A stretch of 64,000 bases of DNA. Source: Verrucomicrobiota bacterium. GTDB taxonomy: Bacteria; Verrucomicrobiota; Verrucomicrobiia; Limisphaerales; UBA11320. The stretch lies in the NCBI GenBank assembly GCA_016199985.1, contig JACQFQ010000070.1:1-64000 (forward strand), read 5' to 3'. This document shows, in pieces, positions 35,342 through 43,649 of the stretch. The first letter of the stretch is position 1. Each line of letters begins with the position of its first letter. The notes under the pieces are model-generated. The model was not told the origin of the DNA, did no database searches, and was given only the letters and a program-made list of their open reading frames with translations. Made by a program: the position numbers and the translations under genes.

Positions 35342-36124
35342 TCACTCGACTGGACCACGAGGCCACTGACCCTCCAGCCTTGCAGACTCCCAAGTTCTCT
35401 CTAGGAACAGCAGTCGCCACAATCTTACTTCGCATATTTCCTGATACCCTATGCGCCTGTGGCTCGCTCGAGACGCTTGGTTATCCTTCTTAAAAACAGA
35501 AAGAAGCCGCCTGACGCCTGTCCGGGAAACCAGCTCTTGCAGGGATCTATGCAACGAGGGGAAAACGCGCTTGCCGCGGTAGGAGGGGTGAATGAAGGCA
35601 TTGGCCACCAATCTGTCGGAGGCGGAGATTTGGACCGCTTTGAAGATCGCTCTCGTCAACATCCGATCCCGCAACAATTCAAAAGGCGATGCGACAGCGT
35701 AACCAACAATTCTTCCCTCGTGCAGAGCCACGACATACGAGCATCCGCTCGATAAGCGCTCGCGAACCCTGGTGATGCTAACACGCCCCTCGGAACCTAG
35801 GAGCAGTTCATGGAGAGGCTCCAAATCCTTCAAATCCGCGGATCGAATACGGATATCCTCGGAACACCTCTCATCGGGGCCTGGGCTGGTTGTGGGCACG
35901 GAAGCGATTATCCTCGTCTCGTTTCGGTACAGGAAGTGTTGCGAGAAAGCTTTGACCAGACGGATTGCTCCGTAGTCTCGACGGTACGTAAGGATTTCTT
36001 CGAGAGAAACCCTCATGCTTGAGCCTTGCAGTCGGCCAATCTCAGAAAGGATATCGTCATGCTCATCTGGCCCGAGTCGTTCACAGAAACGTTGATACAA
36101 ATCCCTGCGGTGCTTGTCCACCAT
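35342..36124 (-). CDS. GNAT-family N-acetyltransferase domain protein, atypical composition
   Basis: A 260-residue protein. The N-terminal third (YQRFCERLGPDEHDDILSEI) has no family I can name. A GNAT fold follows from about residue 95: SADLKDLEPLHELLL, the beta-4 strand GRIVGYAVASPFE, and HPSYRGKRVFPSLHRSLQEL, a motif-A-like acetyl-CoA loop (RGKRVF). Start MVDKHRRD at 36124 is chosen among three in-frame ATGs (36229, 36163, 36124). Base and codon use are visibly less GC-rich than the neighbours, suggesting recent transfer. The substrate is unknown. Confidence 0.72.
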   Translation of the reverse strand: MVDKHRRDLYQRFCERLGPDEHDDILSEIGRLQGSSMRVSLEEILTYRRDYGAIRLVKAFSQHFLYRNETRIIASVPTTSPGPDERCSEDIRIRSADLKDLEPLHELLLGSEGRVSITRVRERLSSGCSYVVALHEGRIVGYAVASPFELLRDRMLTRAIFKAVQISASDRLVANAFIHPSYRGKRVFPSLHRSLQELVSRTGVRRLLSVFKKDNQASRASHRRIGYQEICEVRLWRLLFLERTWESARLEGQWPRGPVE

Positions 36125-36213
36125 TGGTTGATTCGAGGAGGGCGATCCAAGCGACCCACCCATCAGGCCATCCCATCTTGATCCGTTTTCGAAAGGCGCT
36201 AGACTCCGCCGTC

Positions 36214-38364
36214 GTGGATCACAGATCATGTTTTGCGGGGACCGGATTTCCCGACGCGCGCCCGGCGAATCAAGCGCGGATCCTCGCTTGTGTCCTTGGG
36301 ATGATGACGACGGCCTTCGCGTCGGCCGCGATCGCCGCCGCGCCGCCGCCGAACGCCACCCCCGAACAGAAAAGCTGGTGGGCGTTCCAACCTCTCCGCT
36401 CCTCCCCTGCCCTCCCCGCGGTGAAGCGCTCGGCCGCGGTGCGAACCCCTGTCGATCGTTTCGTGCTGGCGCGACAGGAGGCGCAGGGCTTGACGCTGTT
36501 GCCCCCGGCCGACAAGGCCACGCTGCTGCGACGCGTCTCCTTCGATCTCATCGGACTTCCCCCCAGCCCCGCCGACATCGACGCGTTCACCCGCGATCCA
36601 TCGCCCCAGGCCTTCAACGAAGTTATCGAGCGGCTGCTGGCATCGCCGCGATACGGCGAACGGTGGGGACGCCATTGGATGGATGTCGTGCGCTACGCCG
36701 ACACCGCCGGCGACAACGCGGATTACCCCGTTCCCGAGGCCTATCGCTATCGCGACTACATCATCGACGCCTTCAACCGCGACAAGCCCTACGACGTTTT
36801 CATTCGAGAGCAACTGGCGGGCGACATCCTCGCCGCCGAAGGCCCGCGCGAGCGTTATGCCGAGCAGGTGGTCGCGACCGGGTTTCTGGCTCTTTCGCGT
36901 CGTTACGCGACAGCTCCCTTCGAGCTGATGCACCTGACGATCGAGGACGCGATCGAGACGACGGGACGCGCATTCCTCGGACTGAGCCTGCGGTGCGCCC
37001 GATGCCACGACCACAAGTTCGACCCCGTCACGGCGCGCGATTACTACGGGCTCTACGGCTTCTTCGCGAGCACGCGGTTTCCCTACGCCGGTTCTGAGGA
37101 ATTTCAATCCAAGAACCTCCCGCGAACCGGGTTTCTGCCGCTGGTCCCGCCCACGGAATCCGCCCGCCCCATCGAGGAAAACCGCAAGCGCCTGGAATCG
37201 CTGCGCGCCCAGCTGGAAGGCCTCGAGAAGGAGTCGGCAAAGGGAAAAACCAAAGGCGCGTTGAAATCGGAGATCGAAGGACAACTCGTCAGCCTGCGCC
37301 GCGAGCTCAAGCGTCGCGAGCGATCAGGGGCGTTGCCGGATCTACCGGTGGCCTACGCGGTGGCGGATGACAAACCGACGGATCAGGCCGTCCACATCAA
37401 GGGAGATCCCGCGCAGCTTGGAGACGTTGCGCCGCGCTGTTTGCCGGCGTTCCTGAGCGGTCAGCCAGGCTTGTCGTTGAAGCCCGGATCGAGTGGACGT
37501 CGCGAGCTCGCCTCATGGATCGCGAGTCCCGACAATCCTCTCACCGCGCGCGTCATGGCGAACCGGGTTTGGCACTATCACTTCGGCCGGGGTTTGGCGG
37601 CGAGCCCCTCCAACCTTGGGCTTCGAGGCGAAACGCCCACTCATCCCGAGCTTCTCGACTATCTGGCCGGATATCTCATCGACCACGGCTGGTCGGTGAA
37701 ATCCTTGCACCGCTTGATTCTCAACTCGGCGACTTGGCGGCAACAGGCGCGGGGCGCTCAGAGCCAGTCGGAATCGGCGGCGAGGCTCCTGGTGGGATTC
37801 GAGCGCCAGCGCTTGGACGCGGAGTCGATCCGCGACGCCATGATGACCACGGCGGGGACGCTGGATCTGGCGCCGCCCGAGGCGCATCCCTTTCCGCCGA
37901 TCGAGGACTGGCATTGGACTCAGCACAATCCGTTCAAAGTCGTTTACGAGTCGAGCCATCGCAGTGTTTATCTCATGCGCCAAAGACTGCAACGGCATCC
38001 GTATCTTTCGCTTTTCGACGCGCCGGACGCGAACATGTCCACGGACGTCCGAACCCGCGCGACGGTCCCGCAGCAGGCGTTGTATTTGATGAACAACCCA
38101 TTTGTTCGAACCCAGGCCGCGGCGTTCGCCGATCGCGTGATCAACGCCGGCTCGACCGACGAGGCGCGGATTAGCGAAGCCGTGGCGCTGGCGTGGAGCC
38201 GACGACCGGGCCTGGCGGAGGAGAAGGGAATCACCGCCTACCTGCGACGCTATGAAGCCCAGGCCCGCAAGGAAGGCGTCGGAGAGCAGGAGGCGACGAA
38301 GCGCGCCTGGGAGAGCGAGGCGAGGGTCTTGATGACCGCGAGCGAGTTTTTTTATCTGGACTGA
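36214..38364 (+). CDS. DUF1549/DUF1553 secreted protein (PVC-type)
   Basis: Large exported protein typical of Planctomycetes and Verrucomicrobia, normally encoded with a DUF1501 partner. Start is uncertain: GTG at 36214 gives a charged n-region before the hydrophobic ILACVLGMMTTAFASAA segment, whereas ATG at 36301 lacks it. DUF1549 covers about residues 70-300 with LRRVSFDLIGLPPSPADIDA, RYGERWGRHWMDVVRYADT and the CxxCH-containing LRCARCHDHKFDPVTARDYY. A short Lys/Glu coiled coil follows. DUF1553 comes after it (GRRELASWIASPDNPLTARV, NRVWHYHFGRGL, then VPQQALYLMNNPFV). No separate cytochrome domain is present. Proposed roles centre on extracellular polymer breakdown, but none is proven. Confidence 0.88.
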   Translation: MDHRSCFAGTGFPDARPANQARILACVLGMMTTAFASAAIAAAPPPNATPEQKSWWAFQPLRSSPALPAVKRSAAVRTPVDRFVLARQEAQGLTLLPPADKATLLRRVSFDLIGLPPSPADIDAFTRDPSPQAFNEVIERLLASPRYGERWGRHWMDVVRYADTAGDNADYPVPEAYRYRDYIIDAFNRDKPYDVFIREQLAGDILAAEGPRERYAEQVVATGFLALSRRYATAPFELMHLTIEDAIETTGRAFLGLSLRCARCHDHKFDPVTARDYYGLYGFFASTRFPYAGSEEFQSKNLPRTGFLPLVPPTESARPIEENRKRLESLRAQLEGLEKESAKGKTKGALKSEIEGQLVSLRRELKRRERSGALPDLPVAYAVADDKPTDQAVHIKGDPAQLGDVAPRCLPAFLSGQPGLSLKPGSSGRRELASWIASPDNPLTARVMANRVWHYHFGRGLAASPSNLGLRGETPTHPELLDYLAGYLIDHGWSVKSLHRLILNSATWRQQARGAQSQSESAARLLVGFERQRLDAESIRDAMMTTAGTLDLAPPEAHPFPPIEDWHWTQHNPFKVVYESSHRSVYLMRQRLQRHPYLSLFDAPDANMSTDVRTRATVPQQALYLMNNPFVRTQAAAFADRVINAGSTDEARISEAVALAWSRRPGLAEEKGITAYLRRYEAQARKEGVGEQEATKRAWESEARVLMTASEFFYLD

Positions 38365-38372
38365 GATCGCCC

Positions 38373-39812
38373 ATGCCTCATCCCGCCCATTCCATCATTG
38401 AGAATCCGCGCGAGGCCGTCGCGCCCTTGAGTCGTCGCGCTTTCCTGCGTCGGACCTCCGCTGGGCTGTTGACTGGCGGGTTGAGTCTCCATGCGGCTCT
38501 ACGATCGGCGGCGGCCCAAGGCGGCGCTCAAGTGCTCGCCCCGAGCCCCTCGCACTCGCCCGCGCGGGCCCGGCGGCTGCTTTTCGTTTTCCTCACCGGC
38601 GGGTTCTCGCACGTCGACACTTTCGACTACAAGCCGCGGCTGCAGGCGCTCCACGGGCAGCGCATTCCGGCCTTCGGACTTCGCGCGGACGAAACGCGCC
38701 AGCAGCCATTGCTCGGATCGCCGTTCGAATTCCAGCGGTGCGGGCGATCGGGCCTGTGGATCAGCGACCTCTTTCCGCGGCTTCAGGGCCTCGCGGACGA
38801 TCTCTGCGTGATCCGCAGCCTCCACACCGACATCGTGGAGCACTTCCAGGCCACGCTCGCGATGCACACGGGCTCGTCCACGGTTCCGATGCCGAGCATC
38901 GGCTCCTGGCTGAGCCATGGACTCGGGACGATGAACCCGAATCTCCCCCCGTATGTCGTCATGGCGGAACACCTGCCCTACGCGGGAGCTCAGGTCTTCG
39001 ACTCCAACTTTCTCCCGCCTCAGCATCAGGGAGTGCGGATCATCCCCGGCGAAGACCCGATTCCGAATCTCAGGCCTCCGGAGGAGCCGTCATCGCTCGC
39101 GGAGTTGGAGCGGCGGATGCTGGAGAACGTCAACGAGGCCCATGCGCGGAGACGTCCCGCCGACCTCAACCTGGCGGCGCGCATGGGCAGCTTCGAAATC
39201 GCGCGCGGCATGATGCGCGAGGCGCCGTCCGTCTTCGATCTTGCGGGCGAATCGCCCAGGACGTTGGAGGCGTACGGCGTGAATCCCGGCGACAAGACAT
39301 CGTTCGCCTGGCAGTGCTTGATGGCGCGGAGGCTGGTCGAGCGAGGCGTGCGCGTGGTGGAACTGATCGACACGGGCTCGCACGACAACTGGGATTCGCA
39401 CGGGGACATGCAGGCTCACAGGCCCAAGGCGGCGCGCGTCGATCGCGCCCTGGCGGCGATGCTGGGCGATCTCAAGGCGAGGGGATTGCTGGACGACACT
39501 CTGGTGGCGATCTGCACGGAATTCGGCCGGACGCCCTGGACCGACGCAAGCAACGGGAAGGGGAGGAACCATTTTGCCAAGGCGTTCACCTGCCTGCTCG
39601 CGGGAGGCGGAGCCCGCGGCGGCGTGACGCATGGGGAGACGGACGAATTCGGCGCCTCCATCGTCAAGAACCCCGTGCATGTCCACGACTACCACGCCAC
39701 CCTTCTCCACCTCATGGGGCTGGACCACACAAGGCTGACGTATCGTTACGCGGGCCGTGATTTCCGGCTCACGGATGTCTCCGGCGAGGTCATCCGCGAT
39801 ATTCTCGCCTGA
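38373..39812 (+). CDS. DUF1501 protein, Tat-exported
   Basis: Sulfatase-like fold protein of 479 residues, the usual partner of DUF1549/1553 proteins; its start is 8 bases after the upstream stop. A twin-arginine signal is visible: SRRAFLRRTSAGLLTGGLSL, ending near SAAAQG. The mature part shows LFVFLTGGFSHVDTFDYKPR at the position where sulfatases bind metal, then SIGSWLSHGLGTMNPNLPPY, LIDTGSHDNWDSHGD and ICTEFGRTPWTDASNGKGRN. The biochemical activity is unknown; hydrolysis of sulfate or phosphate esters is a fold-based guess. Tat export suggests folding, perhaps with metal, in the cytoplasm. Confidence 0.9.
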   Translation: MPHPAHSIIENPREAVAPLSRRAFLRRTSAGLLTGGLSLHAALRSAAAQGGAQVLAPSPSHSPARARRLLFVFLTGGFSHVDTFDYKPRLQALHGQRIPAFGLRADETRQQPLLGSPFEFQRCGRSGLWISDLFPRLQGLADDLCVIRSLHTDIVEHFQATLAMHTGSSTVPMPSIGSWLSHGLGTMNPNLPPYVVMAEHLPYAGAQVFDSNFLPPQHQGVRIIPGEDPIPNLRPPEEPSSLAELERRMLENVNEAHARRRPADLNLAARMGSFEIARGMMREAPSVFDLAGESPRTLEAYGVNPGDKTSFAWQCLMARRLVERGVRVVELIDTGSHDNWDSHGDMQAHRPKAARVDRALAAMLGDLKARGLLDDTLVAICTEFGRTPWTDASNGKGRNHFAKAFTCLLAGGGARGGVTHGETDEFGASIVKNPVHVHDYHATLLHLMGLDHTRLTYRYAGRDFRLTDVSGEVIRDILA

Positions 39813-39816
39813 CGGA

Positions 39817-40428
39817 TCAGCGCTTGGAGTCGCCCTTGAGCAGATGCTGCGGCAAATCTTTGAGTTCCGCCTTGCCGGAGCGATAGTCAATCACCCACAG
39901 CCGGTCGAAGATCTTGTCCTTCCACGGAGGCGGTTCCGGCCGCACGCCCAGCGCGCCGGCCAATTGGGCGATGTCATGATGCGTCCAGCAGACGATCACG
40001 GTCTTGCCACGGAATCTGGGGTTGCGAAGGATCGTGTGCGCGAGCTCGCGGTAGTTTTCGGAGTCAACCGAGGCGATGACCGGCAATCCGAGCGCGCTCG
40101 ATAGAGGCGCGAGAGTCTCGCCCGTGCGCTGGCTATGTTCGTGCTTGGTGATGCGAGTCGCGTAAAGAGCCGCCACAGGCGCCCCGGCGGTGAGCGATGA
40201 CGACGGTCCCAAGAGCGTGGCGAGAGCCTTGGCCCTTTCCCTTCCCTCCGCGGAAAGATGGGGCTGCTCGCGGTCTTCGGGCTTTTCCCCGTGCCGGAAG
40301 AGGATGACCTGGAGGGGCTCCGAGCGAACCGCGCAGCCGCCGCCAAAAAAAGCCACAACCATCGAACAAAGGAGCCACGACCGAACGGGGAGCAGCGGCT
40401 TCAGGCAGGCTTGTTTGCGGGCAATCAT
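39817..40428 (-). CDS. Histidine phosphatase superfamily lipoprotein
   Basis: A phosphoglycerate-mutase-like (RHG) protein with the catalytic motif LQVILFRHGEKPEDRE soon after an export signal. The second His is in IVCWTHHDIAQLAGAL. From MIARKQACLKPLLP (40428) the N-terminus has a hydrophobic segment SWLLCSMVVAFFGGGC ending in a lipobox-like GGGC; ATGs at 40443 and 40452 are alternatives. It is therefore probably a membrane-anchored periplasmic phosphatase. The gene is convergent with DUF1501 (4-base gap) and divergent from the ABC permease. Confidence 0.82.
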   Translation of the reverse strand: MIARKQACLKPLLPVRSWLLCSMVVAFFGGGCAVRSEPLQVILFRHGEKPEDREQPHLSAEGRERAKALATLLGPSSSLTAGAPVAALYATRITKHEHSQRTGETLAPLSSALGLPVIASVDSENYRELAHTILRNPRFRGKTVIVCWTHHDIAQLAGALGVRPEPPPWKDKIFDRLWVIDYRSGKAELKDLPQHLLKGDSKR

Positions 40429-40567
40429 AGGTTGAACGGTCATGGGCTTCATCGCTGTGTGCGCTGAGTACGTATCGCATCTCCCGATGAGCGCAAGCGC
40501 ATTCGCGGAAGAAAATGTTCCCTTGGGTTGTCGCTCCCTGCTATTGCATGAGGGTCGGCAGGCTTCC

Positions 40568-42307
40568 ATGCATCCATCGCGCCCGGCCCCGCAACCATTC
40601 GAAACCGGCCCTGGTTCCTCCACGAACCCGCCTCGGAGGCCCGCGCTCTGGATCGACCTGATGGTTGTCGGCCTGCTGATCGGGTTGATCCAAACTCTCC
40701 TGATCCTCGCGCGCGAATGGAGCGCTCCGCTGCGGCCGGTGGCAGACATCCATCTCGAGACGCGCTATCTGCCTCTCTACACCCTTTTCAGCTTCGCGCG
40801 CGGAATGATGGCCTACGTCGTGTCGTTCTGCTTCACGCTGGTATACGGATACGCGATGGCAAAATCGGAGCGGGCGGAAAGAGTAATGCTTCCCGTGCTG
40901 GACATTCTTCAAAGCATCCCGGTCCTGGGTTTTCTTCCGGGCTTGGTGCTCACCCTGGTGCGCCTGTTTCCCCGTTCGAATCTCGGATTGGAGATGGCGT
41001 CCGTGCTGATGATCTTCACAGGCCAGGTTTGGAACATGGTGTTCTCGTTCTACGCCTCGGTGAAATCGGTTTCGCCGGATCTCACCGCGGTGGCGCGGAT
41101 CGCAAAGCTGACCCGGTGGCAGACCTTCCTGCGGCTGGAGCTTTCCTGCGCCACGCCGGGATTGTTGTGGAACAGCATGCTGTCGATGGCCGGAGGATGG
41201 TTCTTTCTAACGGTCAGCGAATCGTTCGTCCTCGGCGAGCACGACTATCGACTTCCCGGACTGGGATCCTACATGGCGGTGGCGATTGAACGCGGAGACG
41301 GCTCGGCGCAGGCGCTCGGGCTGATCGCGATGGCCCTGATGATCATCGCCCTCGACCAGCTCGTCTGGAGACCCCTGGTCTCGTGGTCGCAAAAGTTCAC
41401 CACGGAGGAGAGCCATCCGAACACCGATTCCTGGCTCTGGAACCACGTCCGCCGCGCTCGCCTGACGCGAGGGTTCGCTCTGGCGACAGCCGCCTTCGCC
41501 AAGCGGTTCAAGCGCCCCTCGCGTCCAGCGCGGGCCGCGACCCCATCCCGGTCCGCCGGATGGCGCTGGGCGCCGACAGTGGTCGCGGGGGCGATCGGGC
41601 TGGCCGCGATGGCGGGCGCGTTCGCTTACTTCCAGATGATCCAGGGGCTGACGACTTCGGACTGGTCCGCGCTGATGTCAGGAACAGGGCTGACCTTCGC
41701 GAGGATTCTAGCCGCCGTCGCGATCGCCACGCTCTGGACGGTGCCCGTAGGCGTGGCGATCGGACAACGTCCGAGCCTGGCGACGAAGCTCCAGCCCTGG
41801 ATCCAGATGGCCGCGAGCTTTCCGGCGCCGATGATTTTTCCCGTGGCGCTGGGACTGGTGCTGGGAGCGGGGGGAACGCTGAGCGGCGCGGCTGTGGTCA
41901 TGCTGCTGCTGAGCACGCAGTGGTATCTGCTCTTCAATATCATCGCGGGCGCCCGGGCGATCCCGCGGGAACTTGTCGAGGCTAGCCGGATCGCGCGATT
42001 GTCGCGATGGCAGCGATGGCGCCGGCTGGTGATGCCCGCGATTTTCCCTCAACTGCTGACGGGGTGGATCACCGCGATGGGAGGCGCGTGGAACGCGAGC
42101 ATCGTGGCCGAGTACGTGAAATTCAAGGGACAGACCCTGTCGACGCACGGGCTGGGCGCCTTGATCAGCCAATCCACGGAGCGCGGACAATTCGCCCAAC
42201 TCGCCGCCGCCGTCGGGTTCATGGCCGCGGTGGTCGTCGGATTCAACCGCCTCGTCTGGCGTCCCCTCAGCCACTGGGCGCAAACCCGCTTCGCCGCCTC
42301 CGCATAA
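40568..42307 (+). CDS. ABC transporter permease with two fused permease domains (NitT/TauT-like)
   Basis: A 579-residue inner-membrane protein made of two BPD_transp_1 permease units in one chain. Each unit has about six membrane segments and an EAA-type loop: ARIAKLTRWQTFLRLELSCA in the first half, ASRIARLSRWQRWRRLVMPA in the second. The first half lacks the usual periplasmic linker. Start MHPSRPAPQPF at 40568 is chosen; the open frame extends to 40442, overlapping the divergent phosphatase. Family relatives import nitrate, sulfonates, taurine or bicarbonate. No substrate-binding protein is encoded beside it. Confidence 0.85.
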   Translation: MHPSRPAPQPFETGPGSSTNPPRRPALWIDLMVVGLLIGLIQTLLILAREWSAPLRPVADIHLETRYLPLYTLFSFARGMMAYVVSFCFTLVYGYAMAKSERAERVMLPVLDILQSIPVLGFLPGLVLTLVRLFPRSNLGLEMASVLMIFTGQVWNMVFSFYASVKSVSPDLTAVARIAKLTRWQTFLRLELSCATPGLLWNSMLSMAGGWFFLTVSESFVLGEHDYRLPGLGSYMAVAIERGDGSAQALGLIAMALMIIALDQLVWRPLVSWSQKFTTEESHPNTDSWLWNHVRRARLTRGFALATAAFAKRFKRPSRPARAATPSRSAGWRWAPTVVAGAIGLAAMAGAFAYFQMIQGLTTSDWSALMSGTGLTFARILAAVAIATLWTVPVGVAIGQRPSLATKLQPWIQMAASFPAPMIFPVALGLVLGAGGTLSGAAVVMLLLSTQWYLLFNIIAGARAIPRELVEASRIARLSRWQRWRRLVMPAIFPQLLTGWITAMGGAWNASIVAEYVKFKGQTLSTHGLGALISQSTERGQFAQLAAAVGFMAAVVVGFNRLVWRPLSHWAQTRFAASA

Positions 42308-42314
42308 ACCCCGC

Positions 42315-43601
42315 ATGACACAACCGCTCATCTCCCTTCGCAACATCACGCATCGCTTCTCGAGCGCGGGAAGAACCTTGGAGGTGTTTCGCGACGTGAA
42401 CCTCGACATCCAGGAGAACGAGGTGATCGCGATTCTGGGGCCGTCCGGCTGCGGCAAGTCCACGCTGCTCCGTGTGATCATCGGTTTGGAAACGCCGGCG
42501 AGCGGCGAGATTCTCTACCGGGGCGAACGCCAGATCGGGCTCAATCCGTCGGCCTCGCTGGTGTTTCAAAACTTCGCGCTGTTCCCCTGGCTCACGATCA
42601 ACGAAAACGTCGAGCTGGGGCTGGCGAACCTCCCGTGGACCGACGCCCAGCGACAGGATCGGCTCCGGAAAACGATTGACGCGGTTGGGCTGGAGGGCTT
42701 CGAGGAGGCCTACCCCAAGGAGCTCTCAGGCGGCATGAAACAGCGCGTCGGCCTTGCGCGAGCGCTCGCGGTCGAGCCCGAGCTGCTCTGCATGGACGAA
42801 CCGTTCAGCGCGCTGGACGTCCTGACGGGCGAGACGCTGCGAAATGAAACGATCGATCTCTACGTCGCCAAGGATTCCCCGGTAAACACGATCCTCATGG
42901 TGACGCACAGCATCACGGAGGCGGTTTTCATGGCGACGAGGATCGTGGTCATGCAGGCGAACCCCGGCGGAATCCGCTCGGTGCTCGAGAACCCGCTGCC
43001 CTACCCTCGCGACGAACACCATCCCGAATTCAAGCGGATGAGCGAACAGCTGCACGGCATGATCACGCAAACGCTCATCCCGGACGCAGCCGAGGCGCAT
43101 CACCAGCTCCCGCGTCAAACGCAGCACCTGCCCCAGTCCATCCCCAACGTATCGATGGGCAGAACAATCGGGCTTCTCGAGATCCTCGAGAACGAGGGCG
43201 CAATGGAGGTCTTCGATCTCTCCAGGCTCGTCGACATGGGACTGTCCGAGCTCCTGCTCGTGGTCAAGGCCGCTGAGATGCTCGGCTGGGTGAACACGCC
43301 CGGGCAGCGTGTGGAGATGACCGCGGAGGGGCGGCAGTTCCTGGGGCTCAATGTCAACGAGAGGAAGCGCCGGCTCAACGCGCTGCTGCGCGAGATCTTT
43401 GTTTTCGCCACGGTGCTGCGGATGCTTGGAGGATCGGATCACGGCGAAGTCGACGAGGAGACGGTGCTTACCCAGTTCGCGTTGCACTTCCCTCACGAGA
43501 AGCCGCACACGCTGTTGCGCACCATCGTCGCATGGGCGCGCTATGCGGAGCTGTTCCGATACAGCAGCTCGCGTCGCATGATCCTCGCGATCAAAACCTG
43601 A
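42315..43601 (+). CDS. ABC transporter ATP-binding protein with C-terminal AAA-associated domain
   Basis: ATPase partner of the fused permease, 7 bases downstream of it. The N-terminal 260 residues form a NitT/TauT-type nucleotide-binding domain: Walker A ILGPSGCGKSTLL, Q-loop SLVFQNFALFPW, signature ELSGGMKQRVGLARALA and Walker B LLCMDEPFSALD. From about 280 a winged-helix-like AAA-associated C-terminal domain follows (TIGLLEILENEGAMEVFDLS and ALLREIFVFATVLRMLGG). That extra domain is a known fusion in this transporter group and may be regulatory. Substrate unknown. Confidence 0.9.
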   Translation: MTQPLISLRNITHRFSSAGRTLEVFRDVNLDIQENEVIAILGPSGCGKSTLLRVIIGLETPASGEILYRGERQIGLNPSASLVFQNFALFPWLTINENVELGLANLPWTDAQRQDRLRKTIDAVGLEGFEEAYPKELSGGMKQRVGLARALAVEPELLCMDEPFSALDVLTGETLRNETIDLYVAKDSPVNTILMVTHSITEAVFMATRIVVMQANPGGIRSVLENPLPYPRDEHHPEFKRMSEQLHGMITQTLIPDAAEAHHQLPRQTQHLPQSIPNVSMGRTIGLLEILENEGAMEVFDLSRLVDMGLSELLLVVKAAEMLGWVNTPGQRVEMTAEGRQFLGLNVNERKRRLNALLREIFVFATVLRMLGGSDHGEVDEETVLTQFALHFPHEKPHTLLRTIVAWARYAELFRYSSSRRMILAIKT

Positions 43602-43649
43602 AGCAACGGCTTCCCGCGCGAATGCGATCGCCAGAGTCAGCGACTCCGC

